A stretch of DNA of 64,000 nucleotides from Bacteroidota bacterium. GTDB taxonomy: Bacteria > Bacteroidota > Bacteroidia > Bacteroidales > JAADJA01. The notes below the pieces were generated by a model. The model ran no database searches. It saw only the letters and a program-made list of their open reading frames with translations, and was not told the origin of the DNA. Positions 46,001-53,390 of the stretch are shown here, in pieces. Made by a program: the position numbers and the translations under genes. The stretch is from positions 26,387-90,386 of the forward strand of contig JAHLKX010000013.1 in the NCBI GenBank assembly GCA_020444515.1, given 5' to 3'. Each line of letters begins with the position of its first letter. Position 1 is the stretch's first letter.

Positions 46001-46494
46001 GGTTCCAAGGATTGAAACTCAAAATAGTCTTTTGATGATTCAAAAACATTTTCATCCACAAGGATCTGGTTTTGATCGGCAAACTGACAGATCCGGCTGG
46101 CATGGTTCAACGGCTCGCCAACCAGGGTGGTTTGATGATTGGACCCCGTTCCGATACTGGTTGCAATGACCTGCCCGGAAGTGATCGCAAGCTTGAGGCT
46201 GAGTTGCTGATCCGGATTCCCTAACTGAATCTTTTCAGGTAATAGCTCCTTTATTTCAAATGCGGTATCCAGCGCATGGGAAGCGCCTGCTTTCCGTTTT
46301 GTATCATCAAATACCACCAGTACCGAATCACCGGAAAAGCGATTGATGGTTCCATGATGCATTTGGGTGGAAGATTCAAAGAGGTTGTGCAGATCATTCA
46401 TAATCCGGGAGAGATCATCAGGTAAGGGATCTTCGGCCAGTGCCTGGAATCCGGTCACCTCGGCGAGCAATATGACGGTTTCTTGTTTTTGCAT
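43093..46494 (-). CDS. Cyclase-like / STAND ATPase / TPR signalling protein (copy 1)
   Basis: Residues 1-180 form a class III nucleotidyl cyclase-like domain. The second metal Asp56 is kept (FSGDS), as are Asn130 and Arg134 (LNHASR), but the first metal Asp is Glu12 (AEVTGF). After a basic linker comes an ATPase of the AAA_16/STAND type with Walker A GKAGIGKS (231-238) and Walker B YLIEDMHWAD (about 361-370). A winged-helix part follows (ILSRVDKLDEKTRELLNTAS) and then about 500 residues of TPR-like helical repeats. No signal peptide, so cytoplasmic. Such proteins couple a cyclase-type sensor or output to an ATP-driven switch. It starts 25 bp after an L-domain T9SS gene and has TATATTTG 14 nt upstream. 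Confidence 0.88.
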   Translation of the reverse strand: MQKQETVILLAEVTGFQALAEDPLPDDLSRIMNDLHNLFESSTQMHHGTINRFSGDSVLVVFDDTKRKAGASHALDTAFEIKELLPEKIQLGNPDQQLSLKLAITSGQVIATSIGTGSNHQTTLVGEPLNHASRICQFADQNQILVDENVFESSKDYFEFQSLEPIPLKGGAETLAIYEPLKKKRKKLDLKARGERKILSEMVGRTREMEQLEGSIRNLVAGKGSIFNIVGKAGIGKSRLIAEIKVQPILENVMILEGRALSTGQNLSFHPIINLIKSWAEITEDDAPALSSEKVYQGINKIAPEQADEIYAFLATMMGLPLEGKHKERVQGIEGEALEKLILKNLRDLIIAATKDKPRIYLIEDMHWADSSSLTFFESLYKLSQNHPVMFINVMRPGYKETGDYILKYLVDKFPGDHTTIHINSLEEKESDNLIKNLLRETPLPGEIQKMIIRKTEGNPFFIEEIIRSFIDEEIIEVKDGHFVVTEKINDANIPETINEAILSRVDKLDEKTRELLNTASVMGRNFYYKVLEEATDTIEELDERLAYLSEIQLISENKKKQEIEYLFKHALAQQLTYDSILRESRKDLHLKIARSIEKVFAENLQDFYGTLAAHYEEAGDTIKTEDYLLKAGRSALDKGASAEAITFFKKALSHYTIHQAGKIDKQKIADLEEMLATALFINGQQIECVNYFEKVQAFYGLRFPKKKLSKIGSFFINFLRLLWLIWFSNEKRKRNATEYEKKLEKIYIMKGHALISFDGKRMFFEYINITKIMNRAKISSLRYGIGNLVNLGALFIWTGKAIKLGQALHNLAQKNLNESDAYSWITVKYQKEVNTYFTGYMTEPFTLDENIFNKGLAIGEYWQPMAYYVFSSLVQMEKGEKETAEKCLDYVQRVGDAFDNNYCYAQYYRCMSNYLLKNREIDHLIANSTEGVDYVSKTDHHGMLLMICCSRSIGFSMQGDQQKAKENLDKAEDLLIRFSIKLHESHCLIARCYYEKELILKQTNEKERSLASRHFLKTSNKSVKTAKLVLSHLTEAYRLQAEACWFCKHHKKAKQAFRKSMEAANKFGAKLELSRTYFELGKFLSDPKVKYNKLNGKPAEFYLEKAKTMFEEMDLQWDLDKHKKASNITPTS

Positions 46495-46507
46495 GGAATA
46501 GGTTTTT

Positions 46508-46515
46508 CAAATATA
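46508..46515 (-). promoter_or_regulatory. -7 element 14 nt from cyclase copy 1 start
   Basis: Minus-strand TATATTTG begins 14 nt upstream of the ATG at 46494. The same distance is found for copy 2 (56794), copy 3 (63258) and the fossil at 58153. Initiation about 7 nt further on would give a nearly leaderless message. Confidence 0.55.
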
Positions 46516-46519
46516 AAAA

Positions 46520-48931
46520 TTATTGTTTAATAATCTTCATTGTCTCCATCCCATTGGCAAGTTGAATTCGACAGCAATAAATGCCGGCTGGTAAATGGCT
46601 CAGATCCATCAGATATTTGGATTGATCCTCCGGGATATTATCAAAATGCCAACTTTTCAGACGACTGCCAGTAATATTATAAATGCTGATATCCAAAGGC
46701 GAAGTTATTGATGCTTCAAAACTTATTGCTGCATAATTGGAAACCGGGTTGGGAGAGATATTGAATTGCAAATTGTTTGCAAATTCAGCAACTGACGTTG
46801 ACAAACAGGCTTCCTCCACCTCTTCCGGGCTGTTGCAGCCGGGGGCGTTATCATGGATTTCAATTGTACCATTGGGTGTGGCCAGGTAATCGCAGATGCT
46901 TTCAACATCACAGTTAGACAAGGAGCTATTATGCGCAATTCTTATATTGTTGATGGATGCTGCATTTAAATTTCCCAAACTTGATATATCGGTTAAATTA
47001 GGATTTCCATAATTATAATAATTCCCTCCAATAGTTAAGTCGCCAGCTATTGAGCTTAAGTTATCTAAGCCTGTTAAACTCACCAGGGCATCGTTGCCAT
47101 AAATAAAAAGGTTTCCTCCGATCGTTGATACATTCTCCAACCCGGTCAGGCTGGTCAGGGCATGGTTACCATGAATATTAAGCTCACCCCCGATCGAAAT
47201 AACGTTTTCCAAACCTGAAAGGTTGGTTAGTGCATTGTTGTCCCAAATACTAAGGTCTCCCCCGATCGAAGTCACGTTTTCCAAACCTGAAAGGTTGGTT
47301 AGTGCATCGTTGTCATCAATAACAAAGTTTCCTCCGATCGAAGTCACGTTATCCAAACCTGAAAGGTTGGTTAGGTCATTGTTCCATTCAATCCAAAGGT
47401 TTCCCCCTATAGAAGTCAACCCCTCCAGCCCGGTCAGGCTGGTCAGTTCGTAGTTACTTTTAATATAAAGGCCTCCTCCGATTGAAGTCACGTTGTCCAA
47501 ACCTGAAAGGCTGGAAAGTGTATCGTTGTTAGAAATCAGAAAATGTCCCCCGATTGAAGTCAACCCCTCCAGCCCCGTCAGGCTTGTTAGGGAACTATTA
47601 TGGTCCAAAAAAATCCCTCCCCCGACCGAAATCACGTTGTCCAAACCTGAAAGACTGGGAAGTGCAAAATTATATTCAATCAAAAGGCCTCCCCCGATCG
47701 AAGTCAACCCCTCCAGCCCCGTCAGGTTTGTTAGGGCATAATTATCGACTACAAAAATCCCTCCCCCAATCGAAGTCAAGTTGTCCAAACCTGAAAGGCT
47801 GGGAAGTGGAAAGTTGTGCTGAATCAAAAGGCCTCCCCCGATCGAAGTCAACCCCTCCAACCCGGTCAGGCTTGTTAGGGAATTATTATGATCTAAAAAA
47901 ATCCCTCCTCCAACCGAAGTAATATTTTCCAGACCCATAAGGGAAGACATAGCGGTATTTTTCATTTGGATACTTTGAACAAATAACAGATTATCCAGTC
48001 CTGAAAAATCAGCGAGTCCATCGTTCTCATCAATAATGATTGACCGGCCGATGCTTGTTAGACTGCCTAGCCCTGTTAACGAAGAAACCAGACCGGTTCC
48101 ATTGAGATGCAGGTCTCTGCCGATAAAATCCAGGTTGTTGAGCCCGGACGCATTCGCGAGCAGGGGATTTTCAGAGAAGAAAAGGGTGCCCCCAATGGAG
48201 TCGAGGTTTTCCAATCCATGTAAACTGGTCAAATTGTCATTGTTTTTGATCATCAGGCTCCCACCAATTGAGGAAAGGGCATAGAGACTGTCCAGGTATG
48301 TAATATTCCAACCTGAAAGGATCACATCTCCCGCCATGGCTGAGCAACCTGGATAATTGACCGGAAAACTGTCGACTGCCGACTGGCTGGTCAAGGTTAA
48401 CACCTCCGGCAGGCAGCCGGGGACGTCGCCGATGATAACCAGGTGATCGTTGCTCCGTTTGTGGTTTATTCCCTCAAATTCGCTATCCCCCAGCATATAG
48501 TCAATAAAGAAATGGCCCTCCTGCTCATCTGTGAAAATATTAAATTCAGCCAGGTAGGTTAAGTTATTTTGATCATCGTATTCATCCATACCCACCCACC
48601 AGTGGTAATTTTGAGGGGCCGGATCCAGACTCTCCATTTGCTGGCTGAGTGAATCTGAAAAAACCAGGGTTCCTATGTAACTGCCCATGCCATGATATTG
48701 AAGGGTATCATCAACTGTCCATCCGTCAGGCAATAGAATCCCGAAATAGATTATCGAATATTCCGGATAAGTAGCTGTCAAGTTGACACTGACCTGAACT
48801 TCGAAACTGCTATTGGGTGAAGCGGTGGAAGGTTGATCCACGAAATCAAATTCATAACAGGCTGTAAAGAAAACAGCGATGAACAAAACGATCGATACAA
48901 GAAGCCAATTACTAAGGGTTATTTTTTTCAT
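46520..48931 (-). CDS. L-domain-like repeat protein with lipobox and T9SS tail
   Basis: The signal sequence ends in VFFTAC (Cys25), a possible lipobox. Residues 26-165 are a Bacteroidetes-type beta domain (SFEVQVSVNLTATYPEYSII; YHWWVGMDEYDDQNNLTYLA). Then come the family opener (SQSAVDSFPVNYPGCSAMAG) and about 17 repeats of 24 residues (GLENVTSIGGDLSIWDNNAL type). The cap CDVESICDYLATPNGTIEIH then GCNSPEEVEEAC and a T9SS tail (FNISPNPVSNYAAISFEA ... METMKIIKQ) close it. A lipoprotein signal together with a T9SS tail is unusual. It lies 25 bp after the upstream L-domain gene and 25 bp before cyclase copy 1, so a three-gene unit is likely. Confidence 0.87.
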   Translation of the reverse strand: MKKITLSNWLLVSIVLFIAVFFTACYEFDFVDQPSTASPNSSFEVQVSVNLTATYPEYSIIYFGILLPDGWTVDDTLQYHGMGSYIGTLVFSDSLSQQMESLDPAPQNYHWWVGMDEYDDQNNLTYLAEFNIFTDEQEGHFFIDYMLGDSEFEGINHKRSNDHLVIIGDVPGCLPEVLTLTSQSAVDSFPVNYPGCSAMAGDVILSGWNITYLDSLYALSSIGGSLMIKNNDNLTSLHGLENLDSIGGTLFFSENPLLANASGLNNLDFIGRDLHLNGTGLVSSLTGLGSLTSIGRSIIIDENDGLADFSGLDNLLFVQSIQMKNTAMSSLMGLENITSVGGGIFLDHNNSLTSLTGLEGLTSIGGGLLIQHNFPLPSLSGLDNLTSIGGGIFVVDNYALTNLTGLEGLTSIGGGLLIEYNFALPSLSGLDNVISVGGGIFLDHNSSLTSLTGLEGLTSIGGHFLISNNDTLSSLSGLDNVTSIGGGLYIKSNYELTSLTGLEGLTSIGGNLWIEWNNDLTNLSGLDNVTSIGGNFVIDDNDALTNLSGLENVTSIGGDLSIWDNNALTNLSGLENVISIGGELNIHGNHALTSLTGLENVSTIGGNLFIYGNDALVSLTGLDNLSSIAGDLTIGGNYYNYGNPNLTDISSLGNLNAASINNIRIAHNSSLSNCDVESICDYLATPNGTIEIHDNAPGCNSPEEVEEACLSTSVAEFANNLQFNISPNPVSNYAAISFEASITSPLDISIYNITGSRLKSWHFDNIPEDQSKYLMDLSHLPAGIYCCRIQLANGMETMKIIKQ

Positions 48932-48956
48932 GATAACATTGATTTTAGAAATAAAT

Positions 48957-51833
48957 TTAAAGTTTGATTATCTTCTCTGTCAACATTTCATTGCCATTAG
49001 AAACCCGGCAGAAATAGATTCCCGCTGGAAGTTCTTGTAAATCCAGTCGGTATTTCGTGATGCCGGGTTTGTTATCATGAAAATGCCAGTTTTTCAGACA
49101 GATCCCAGTGTTGTTATAGATGCAGATATCGACAGGAGAGGAGTAGGATGTTTTAAAACTTATTGCTGCATAATTGGAAACCGGATTGGGAGAGATAATG
49201 AATTGCAAATTGTTTGCAAATTCAGCAACCGACGTTGACAAACAAGCTTCCTCCACCTCTTCTGCGCTGTTGCAGCCGGGGGCGTTTAACAATATTTGGA
49301 CTGTCCCGCCGGGTGCTGCCAGGTAATCGCAGATGCTTTGGACGTCGCATTCGCTTAAAATATAATTATGGGTGATGTGCAGGCCAGTGATCGATGCAGG
49401 GTCGATATTATCCAGTCCTGCCAGGCTGGTCATGGATTCGTTAAAACTGATCGCAAGGCCTCCCCCAATCGAAGTCACGTTTTCCAAATCTGAAAGGCTG
49501 GTCAGTGCATTGTTAAAAGAAATTTCAAGGTCACCCCCAATCGAAGTTACGTTATCCAAACCTTTCAGGCTGGCCAGATTCTGATTCCCTACATAATAAC
49601 CGCCAACGCAAAGGTTTCCCACGATGGAAGTCAGATTCTCCAAACCTTCCAGGCTGGGAAGGGCATCGTTGTCCCGAATCCGAAGGTCATCCCCGATCAA
49701 AGTCACGTTGTCCAACCCTGAAAGGCTGGTCAGTACATCGTTGTAATCAATATGAAGATGTCCCCCGATCGAAGTCACGTTGTCCAAACCTGAAAGGCTG
49801 GTCAGTGCGTCATTATTATCAATCACAAGGTCTTCCCCGATCAAAGTTACGTTGTCCAACCCTGAAAGGCTGGTTAGGGCTTCATTATTTTCAATCTCAA
49901 GGTCACCCCCGATCAAAGTCACGTTGTCCAACCCTGAAAGGCTGGTCAGTACATCGTTGTAATCAATATGAAGATGTCCCCCGATCGAAGTCACTTTGTC
50001 CAAACCTGAAAGGCTGGTCAGTGCATCGTTGTTAGAAATCAGAAGGCTTCCCCCAATCGAAGTCACGTTTTCCAAACCTGAAAGGCTGGTCAGTGTATCG
50101 TTGCCTTCAATCAGAAGGCTTCCCCCAATTGAAGTCACGTTTTCCAAACCTGAAAGGCTGGTCAGTACATCGTTGTAATAAATCCAAAGATGTCCCCCGA
50201 TCGAATTCAACCCCTCCAGCCCGGTCAGGCTGTTTAGTGCATGGTTGTCCCAAATCACAAGTTCGTTACCAATCGATGTTACGTTGTCCAACCCTGAAAG
50301 GCTGGTTAGGGCTTCATTATTTTCAATCTCAAGGTCACCCCCGATCAAAGTCACGTTGTCCAACCCTGAAAGGCTAGTCAGTACATCGTTGTAATAAATC
50401 CAAAGATGTCCCCCAATCGAAGTCAACTCCTCCAGCCCGGTCAGGCTGGTCAGTGCATTGTTATATCCAATAAAAAGATCTCCCCCGATTGAAGTCAGGT
50501 TTTCTAAATCTGCAAGGCTGGTCAGTACATCGTTGTAATCAATATGAATATGTCCCCCGATCGAAGTCACGTTGTCCAAACCTGAAAGGCTGGTCAGTGC
50601 ATCGTTGTTAGAAATCAGAAGGCTTCCCCCAATCGAAGTCACGTTTTCCAAACCTGAAAGGCTGGTCAGTGTATCGTTGCCTTCAATCAGAAGGCTTCCC
50701 CCAATTGAAGTCACGTTTTCCAAACCTGAAAGGCTGGTCAGTACATCGTTGTAATAAATCCAAAGATGTCCCCCGATAGAAGTCACGTTGTCCAAACCTG
50801 AAAGGCTGGTCAGTGCATTGTTATATCCAATAAAAAGATCTCCCCCGATTGAAGTCAGGTTTTCTAAATCTGCAAGGCTGGTCAGTACATCGTTGTAATC
50901 AATATGAATATGTCCCCCGATCGAAGTCACGTTGTCCAAACCTGAAAGGCTGGTCAGTGCATCGTTGTTAGAAATCAGAAGGCTTCCCCCAATCGAAGTC
51001 ACGTTTTCCAAACCTGAAAGGCTGGTCAGTGCATTGTTGTGTCCAATAGAAAGGTCACCCCCGATTGAAGTCAGGTTATCCAAATCTGTCATGCTGATCA
51101 GAGAATTGTTACCCAAAAACGTAAGGTTGCCACCAATGGAGTTTAGACTTTCTAAGCCTGAAAAATTTAATAGTGAATGATTACAACTTAAATACAAACC
51201 TTCAAGCAATGTAAGATTGTTAAGCCCTTCAAAATTGATTAGTGAATCATTTCCTCCCAGGTAGTTTCCTATTTTAAGACTTCCTGAAATTGAAGTTAAT
51301 GACTCAAGACCATTAAAATCAGACAATGAATGATTTCCAAGAACCGTCATATCCCCTAATACAATTGAAAGATTATTTAATCCATTAAAATTAATTAAGG
51401 AATCATTCCCCTCATTGCACTCTCCGTAATAGCCACATAGAACTACGGTACCAATACTGAGGGATCCAACAGTATTCAGATTTTCCAATCCCGTTAAGTT
51501 GATTAGGCTATGGTTTCCATAAATTTTCAGTTGATTTCCTATTGAGGTCAGGTTTTCCAGGCCTGATAGATTGTTCAGCGAATTGTTATAACAGATTTCA
51601 AGAGAGCCTAAAACGGATGTTAATACATTTATTCCATCAAGATTGGTAATATCATCACCAGATATAACTACATCCCCTTCAATCTCCGCACACCCCGGGT
51701 AATTCACCTGGAAGTTGTCGATCTGTTCCTGGGTGGTGAAGGTGATGCCTTCCGGCAGGCAGCCGTTATCGCATTGGGCACTGATTAAAATCCCATTGAA
51801 AAGAAAAATTGAAATGAATAGTAATTTTTTCAT
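48957..51833 (-). CDS. Large L-domain-like repeat surface protein with T9SS tail
   Basis: A signal peptide ends near LISAQ. The opener is CLPEGITFTTQEQIDNFQVN then YPGC. About 30 repeats of 24 residues follow, consensus LTSLSGLDNVTSIGGxLxIxxNDA, many nearly identical at the DNA level (72-bp unit). They are followed by a cap (CDVQSICDYLAAPGGTVQIL then GCNSAEEVEEAC) and a T9SS tail (FIISPNPVSNYAAISFKT ... LTEKIIKL). The solenoid should be long, thin and surface-exposed. The promoter carries LytTR-type array B. First gene of a tight three-gene unit ending in cyclase copy 1. Repeat number is likely to vary between strains. Confidence 0.9.
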   Translation of the reverse strand: MKKLLFISIFLFNGILISAQCDNGCLPEGITFTTQEQIDNFQVNYPGCAEIEGDVVISGDDITNLDGINVLTSVLGSLEICYNNSLNNLSGLENLTSIGNQLKIYGNHSLINLTGLENLNTVGSLSIGTVVLCGYYGECNEGNDSLINFNGLNNLSIVLGDMTVLGNHSLSDFNGLESLTSISGSLKIGNYLGGNDSLINFEGLNNLTLLEGLYLSCNHSLLNFSGLESLNSIGGNLTFLGNNSLISMTDLDNLTSIGGDLSIGHNNALTSLSGLENVTSIGGSLLISNNDALTSLSGLDNVTSIGGHIHIDYNDVLTSLADLENLTSIGGDLFIGYNNALTSLSGLDNVTSIGGHLWIYYNDVLTSLSGLENVTSIGGSLLIEGNDTLTSLSGLENVTSIGGSLLISNNDALTSLSGLDNVTSIGGHIHIDYNDVLTSLADLENLTSIGGDLFIGYNNALTSLTGLEELTSIGGHLWIYYNDVLTSLSGLDNVTLIGGDLEIENNEALTSLSGLDNVTSIGNELVIWDNHALNSLTGLEGLNSIGGHLWIYYNDVLTSLSGLENVTSIGGSLLIEGNDTLTSLSGLENVTSIGGSLLISNNDALTSLSGLDKVTSIGGHLHIDYNDVLTSLSGLDNVTLIGGDLEIENNEALTSLSGLDNVTLIGEDLVIDNNDALTSLSGLDNVTSIGGHLHIDYNDVLTSLSGLDNVTLIGDDLRIRDNDALPSLEGLENLTSIVGNLCVGGYYVGNQNLASLKGLDNVTSIGGDLEISFNNALTSLSDLENVTSIGGGLAISFNESMTSLAGLDNIDPASITGLHITHNYILSECDVQSICDYLAAPGGTVQILLNAPGCNSAEEVEEACLSTSVAEFANNLQFIISPNPVSNYAAISFKTSYSSPVDICIYNNTGICLKNWHFHDNKPGITKYRLDLQELPAGIYFCRVSNGNEMLTEKIIKL
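49420..51120 (-). repeat. 72-bp tandem repeats with higher-order 360- and 576-bp duplications
   Basis: Each 72-bp unit encodes one 24-residue repeat. The blocks 50461-50670 and 50821-51030 are base-for-base the same over the lines compared (360-bp offset, five units). The blocks around 49998-50200 and 50574-50776 match at a 576-bp offset (eight units). This shows recent unequal exchange. Confidence 0.85.
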
Positions 51834-51861
51834 GATCTGATAATTTTGAAATTTACATGAT

Positions 51862-51952
51862 CAAAACTACCAAATCAAAGAAGGGAAAGGGGAGTACTTA
51901 TTTAAGCGCTAAGAACTTTTGTATGAACGAATGGATTTTTTGGATAAACGTT
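51862..51952 (-). promoter_or_regulatory. LytTR-type triple direct repeat plus -7 element (array B)
   Basis: On the minus strand AACGTTTAT (51944-51952), TTCGTTCAT (51923-51931) and AGCGCTTAA (51902-51910) are spaced by exactly 12 bp. They are followed after 32 bp by TAGTTTTG (51862-51869), a perfect TAnnTTTG, 29 nt from the ATG at 51833. The layout is the same as array A, with the same 32-bp distance. Confidence 0.72.
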
Positions 51953-51961
51953 TAAAAAAAA

Positions 51962-52003
51962 CTATGATCCGGCACCGAAATTCCTGTACTCCTCCAAATC
52001 CCA
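51962..52003 (-). pseudogene. Fossil C-terminus of a cyclase-ATPase gene
   Basis: Directly after the TAG of the AAA/DUF4143 gene, the minus strand reads WDLEEYRNFGAGS and a stop. The intact copies end QWDLEEYEKFVSEKTIS and QWDLEEFKKFVVKD. The rest of that copy is gone, with the ATPase gene's stop codon fused to the Trp codon. Confidence 0.65.
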
Positions 52004-53206
52004 CTACATATCCAACATTAAAAAATCACGCAAGCTTACATGAATAATCCCTTTATGATTGCCGGTTGCATATTCGTCAAGGGTGACTACATACTTTTTA
52101 TGGTTGTCTTTAATCAGCAACAGATTGCCAAATTCCCTTTCAAATGTTTTCTTTTCAGCGACATTTAATGCAACCTGCACATAAATTGTATTATCGCCCT
52201 TTGATGCAACAAAATCAATTTCCATATCAGCCAGTTTCCCGACAAAAACCCGGAATCCTGATTCGGTTAAATAGTGGTACACCAAACTTTCGATGTATTT
52301 ATTTAATCTGGCAGGGTCGTAAGGTTTTAGAACATGTTGCAAACCAAGGTCTTCAAAATATAATTTATCATTAACCTCAAATATTTTCTTGCCTGAAATA
52401 TCGTATCGACTAACCTTATGGACTAAATATGAGGATTCGAGAAAATAAAGGTAATCAATAACTGACCGTGTTGAGACTGATGTTTTCTGAGTCTTCAGGA
52501 ATTCATTAATACGATTAGCCGATACCAGGCTTCCGGAATTGTCGGCCAGAAAAGCAACAAGATTGTTCAAAAAACTAAAATTGCGAACATTAAATCGCTG
52601 AACAACATCCTTAAACAAAATTGTGTTCATCACATTCTTCAAATACTCATACCTCACCTGGTCGGTATCTTCCAAATGTATCAGAAAAGGCATGCCTCCC
52701 TGAGTGATGTATTTGAGTAAAGATTTGCTTTCGTTTTGGTAATCATGAAATTGAAGAAATTCCTTATAAGAAAGGCAATGGACAGGAATTTCAATGTACC
52801 TGCCCGAAAGAATTGTTGCTATTTCCCCCGACAGCAAAGTAGCATTGCTTCCTGTACAATAAAGATCATAGATGCCCTCCAAAAGCAGGCCTCGTAGAGT
52901 TTTTTCAAAGTTGGCAATCTCCTGTACCTCATCAATAAATACGAAGTTCTTCTTGTTTGTTTTTCTTTTGGTTGTAATATACCCCAATAAATCATCATTG
53001 TTTTTAATGAAATCAAACGCAAGATCCTCCTTATTGATGTAAACATAATTCCCATCGGGATAATGCTCTCTGATCTGATCCATCGTTTGAAGCATTAAAT
53101 AGCTTTTACCAATCCGACGCTGCCCTGTGAATACTTTTATTACAGGTTTATTGATAAAAGGCGATATCTTGTCAAGATATTTAGTGCGAACAATAATTTC
53201 AGGCAT
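52004..53206 (-). CDS. AAA ATPase with DUF4143 C-terminal domain (copy a)
   Basis: Walker A is GQRRIGKSY (about residues 28-36), Walker B FVFIDEVQE, and the sensor-type motif LYCTGSNATLLSGE follows. A winged-helix region and a DUF4143 domain come next (YFEDLGLQHVL; YHYLTESGFRVFVGK; MEIDFVASKG). The second half of the PD-(D/E)xK-like motif reads YVQVALN instead of E-x-K, so a nuclease-like activity of that domain is unlikely here. The family (COG1373) is abundant and often multi-copy in Bacteroidetes; its function is not established. TATATTTG lies 24 nt upstream. The stop abuts a cyclase fossil. Confidence 0.88.
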   Translation of the reverse strand: MPEIIVRTKYLDKISPFINKPVIKVFTGQRRIGKSYLMLQTMDQIREHYPDGNYVYINKEDLAFDFIKNNDDLLGYITTKRKTNKKNFVFIDEVQEIANFEKTLRGLLLEGIYDLYCTGSNATLLSGEIATILSGRYIEIPVHCLSYKEFLQFHDYQNESKSLLKYITQGGMPFLIHLEDTDQVRYEYLKNVMNTILFKDVVQRFNVRNFSFLNNLVAFLADNSGSLVSANRINEFLKTQKTSVSTRSVIDYLYFLESSYLVHKVSRYDISGKKIFEVNDKLYFEDLGLQHVLKPYDPARLNKYIESLVYHYLTESGFRVFVGKLADMEIDFVASKGDNTIYVQVALNVAEKKTFEREFGNLLLIKDNHKKYVVTLDEYATGNHKGIIHVSLRDFLMLDM

Positions 53207-53390
53207 TTTCGTTGTGTTAAATAAAAATGCAAATATAGCTAATAGTTTTTATCATAATACACAAAAAGCAAATAAAGATACGTTTGTGCATTATAATACC
53301 ATAATCTTTTTGGGAAGGATTTTTGAAATTAATTGATCGCTATAGCCAAATCAAAGATCAGACATCGCACATCCCATCCTACATCGAACA

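Noticed and set aside
47223..51180. Many plus-strand open frames with repeated KPERLVSASL-type translations
   Set aside because: They are antisense images of the 72-bp repeats in the L-domain genes, kept open by codon bias, and have no starts or promoters of their own.
46520..51833. 72-bp tandem repeats considered as a CRISPR-like or satellite array
   Set aside because: The unit is a multiple of three, stays in frame over whole genes and encodes a coherent 24-residue solenoid repeat; there are no unique spacers.
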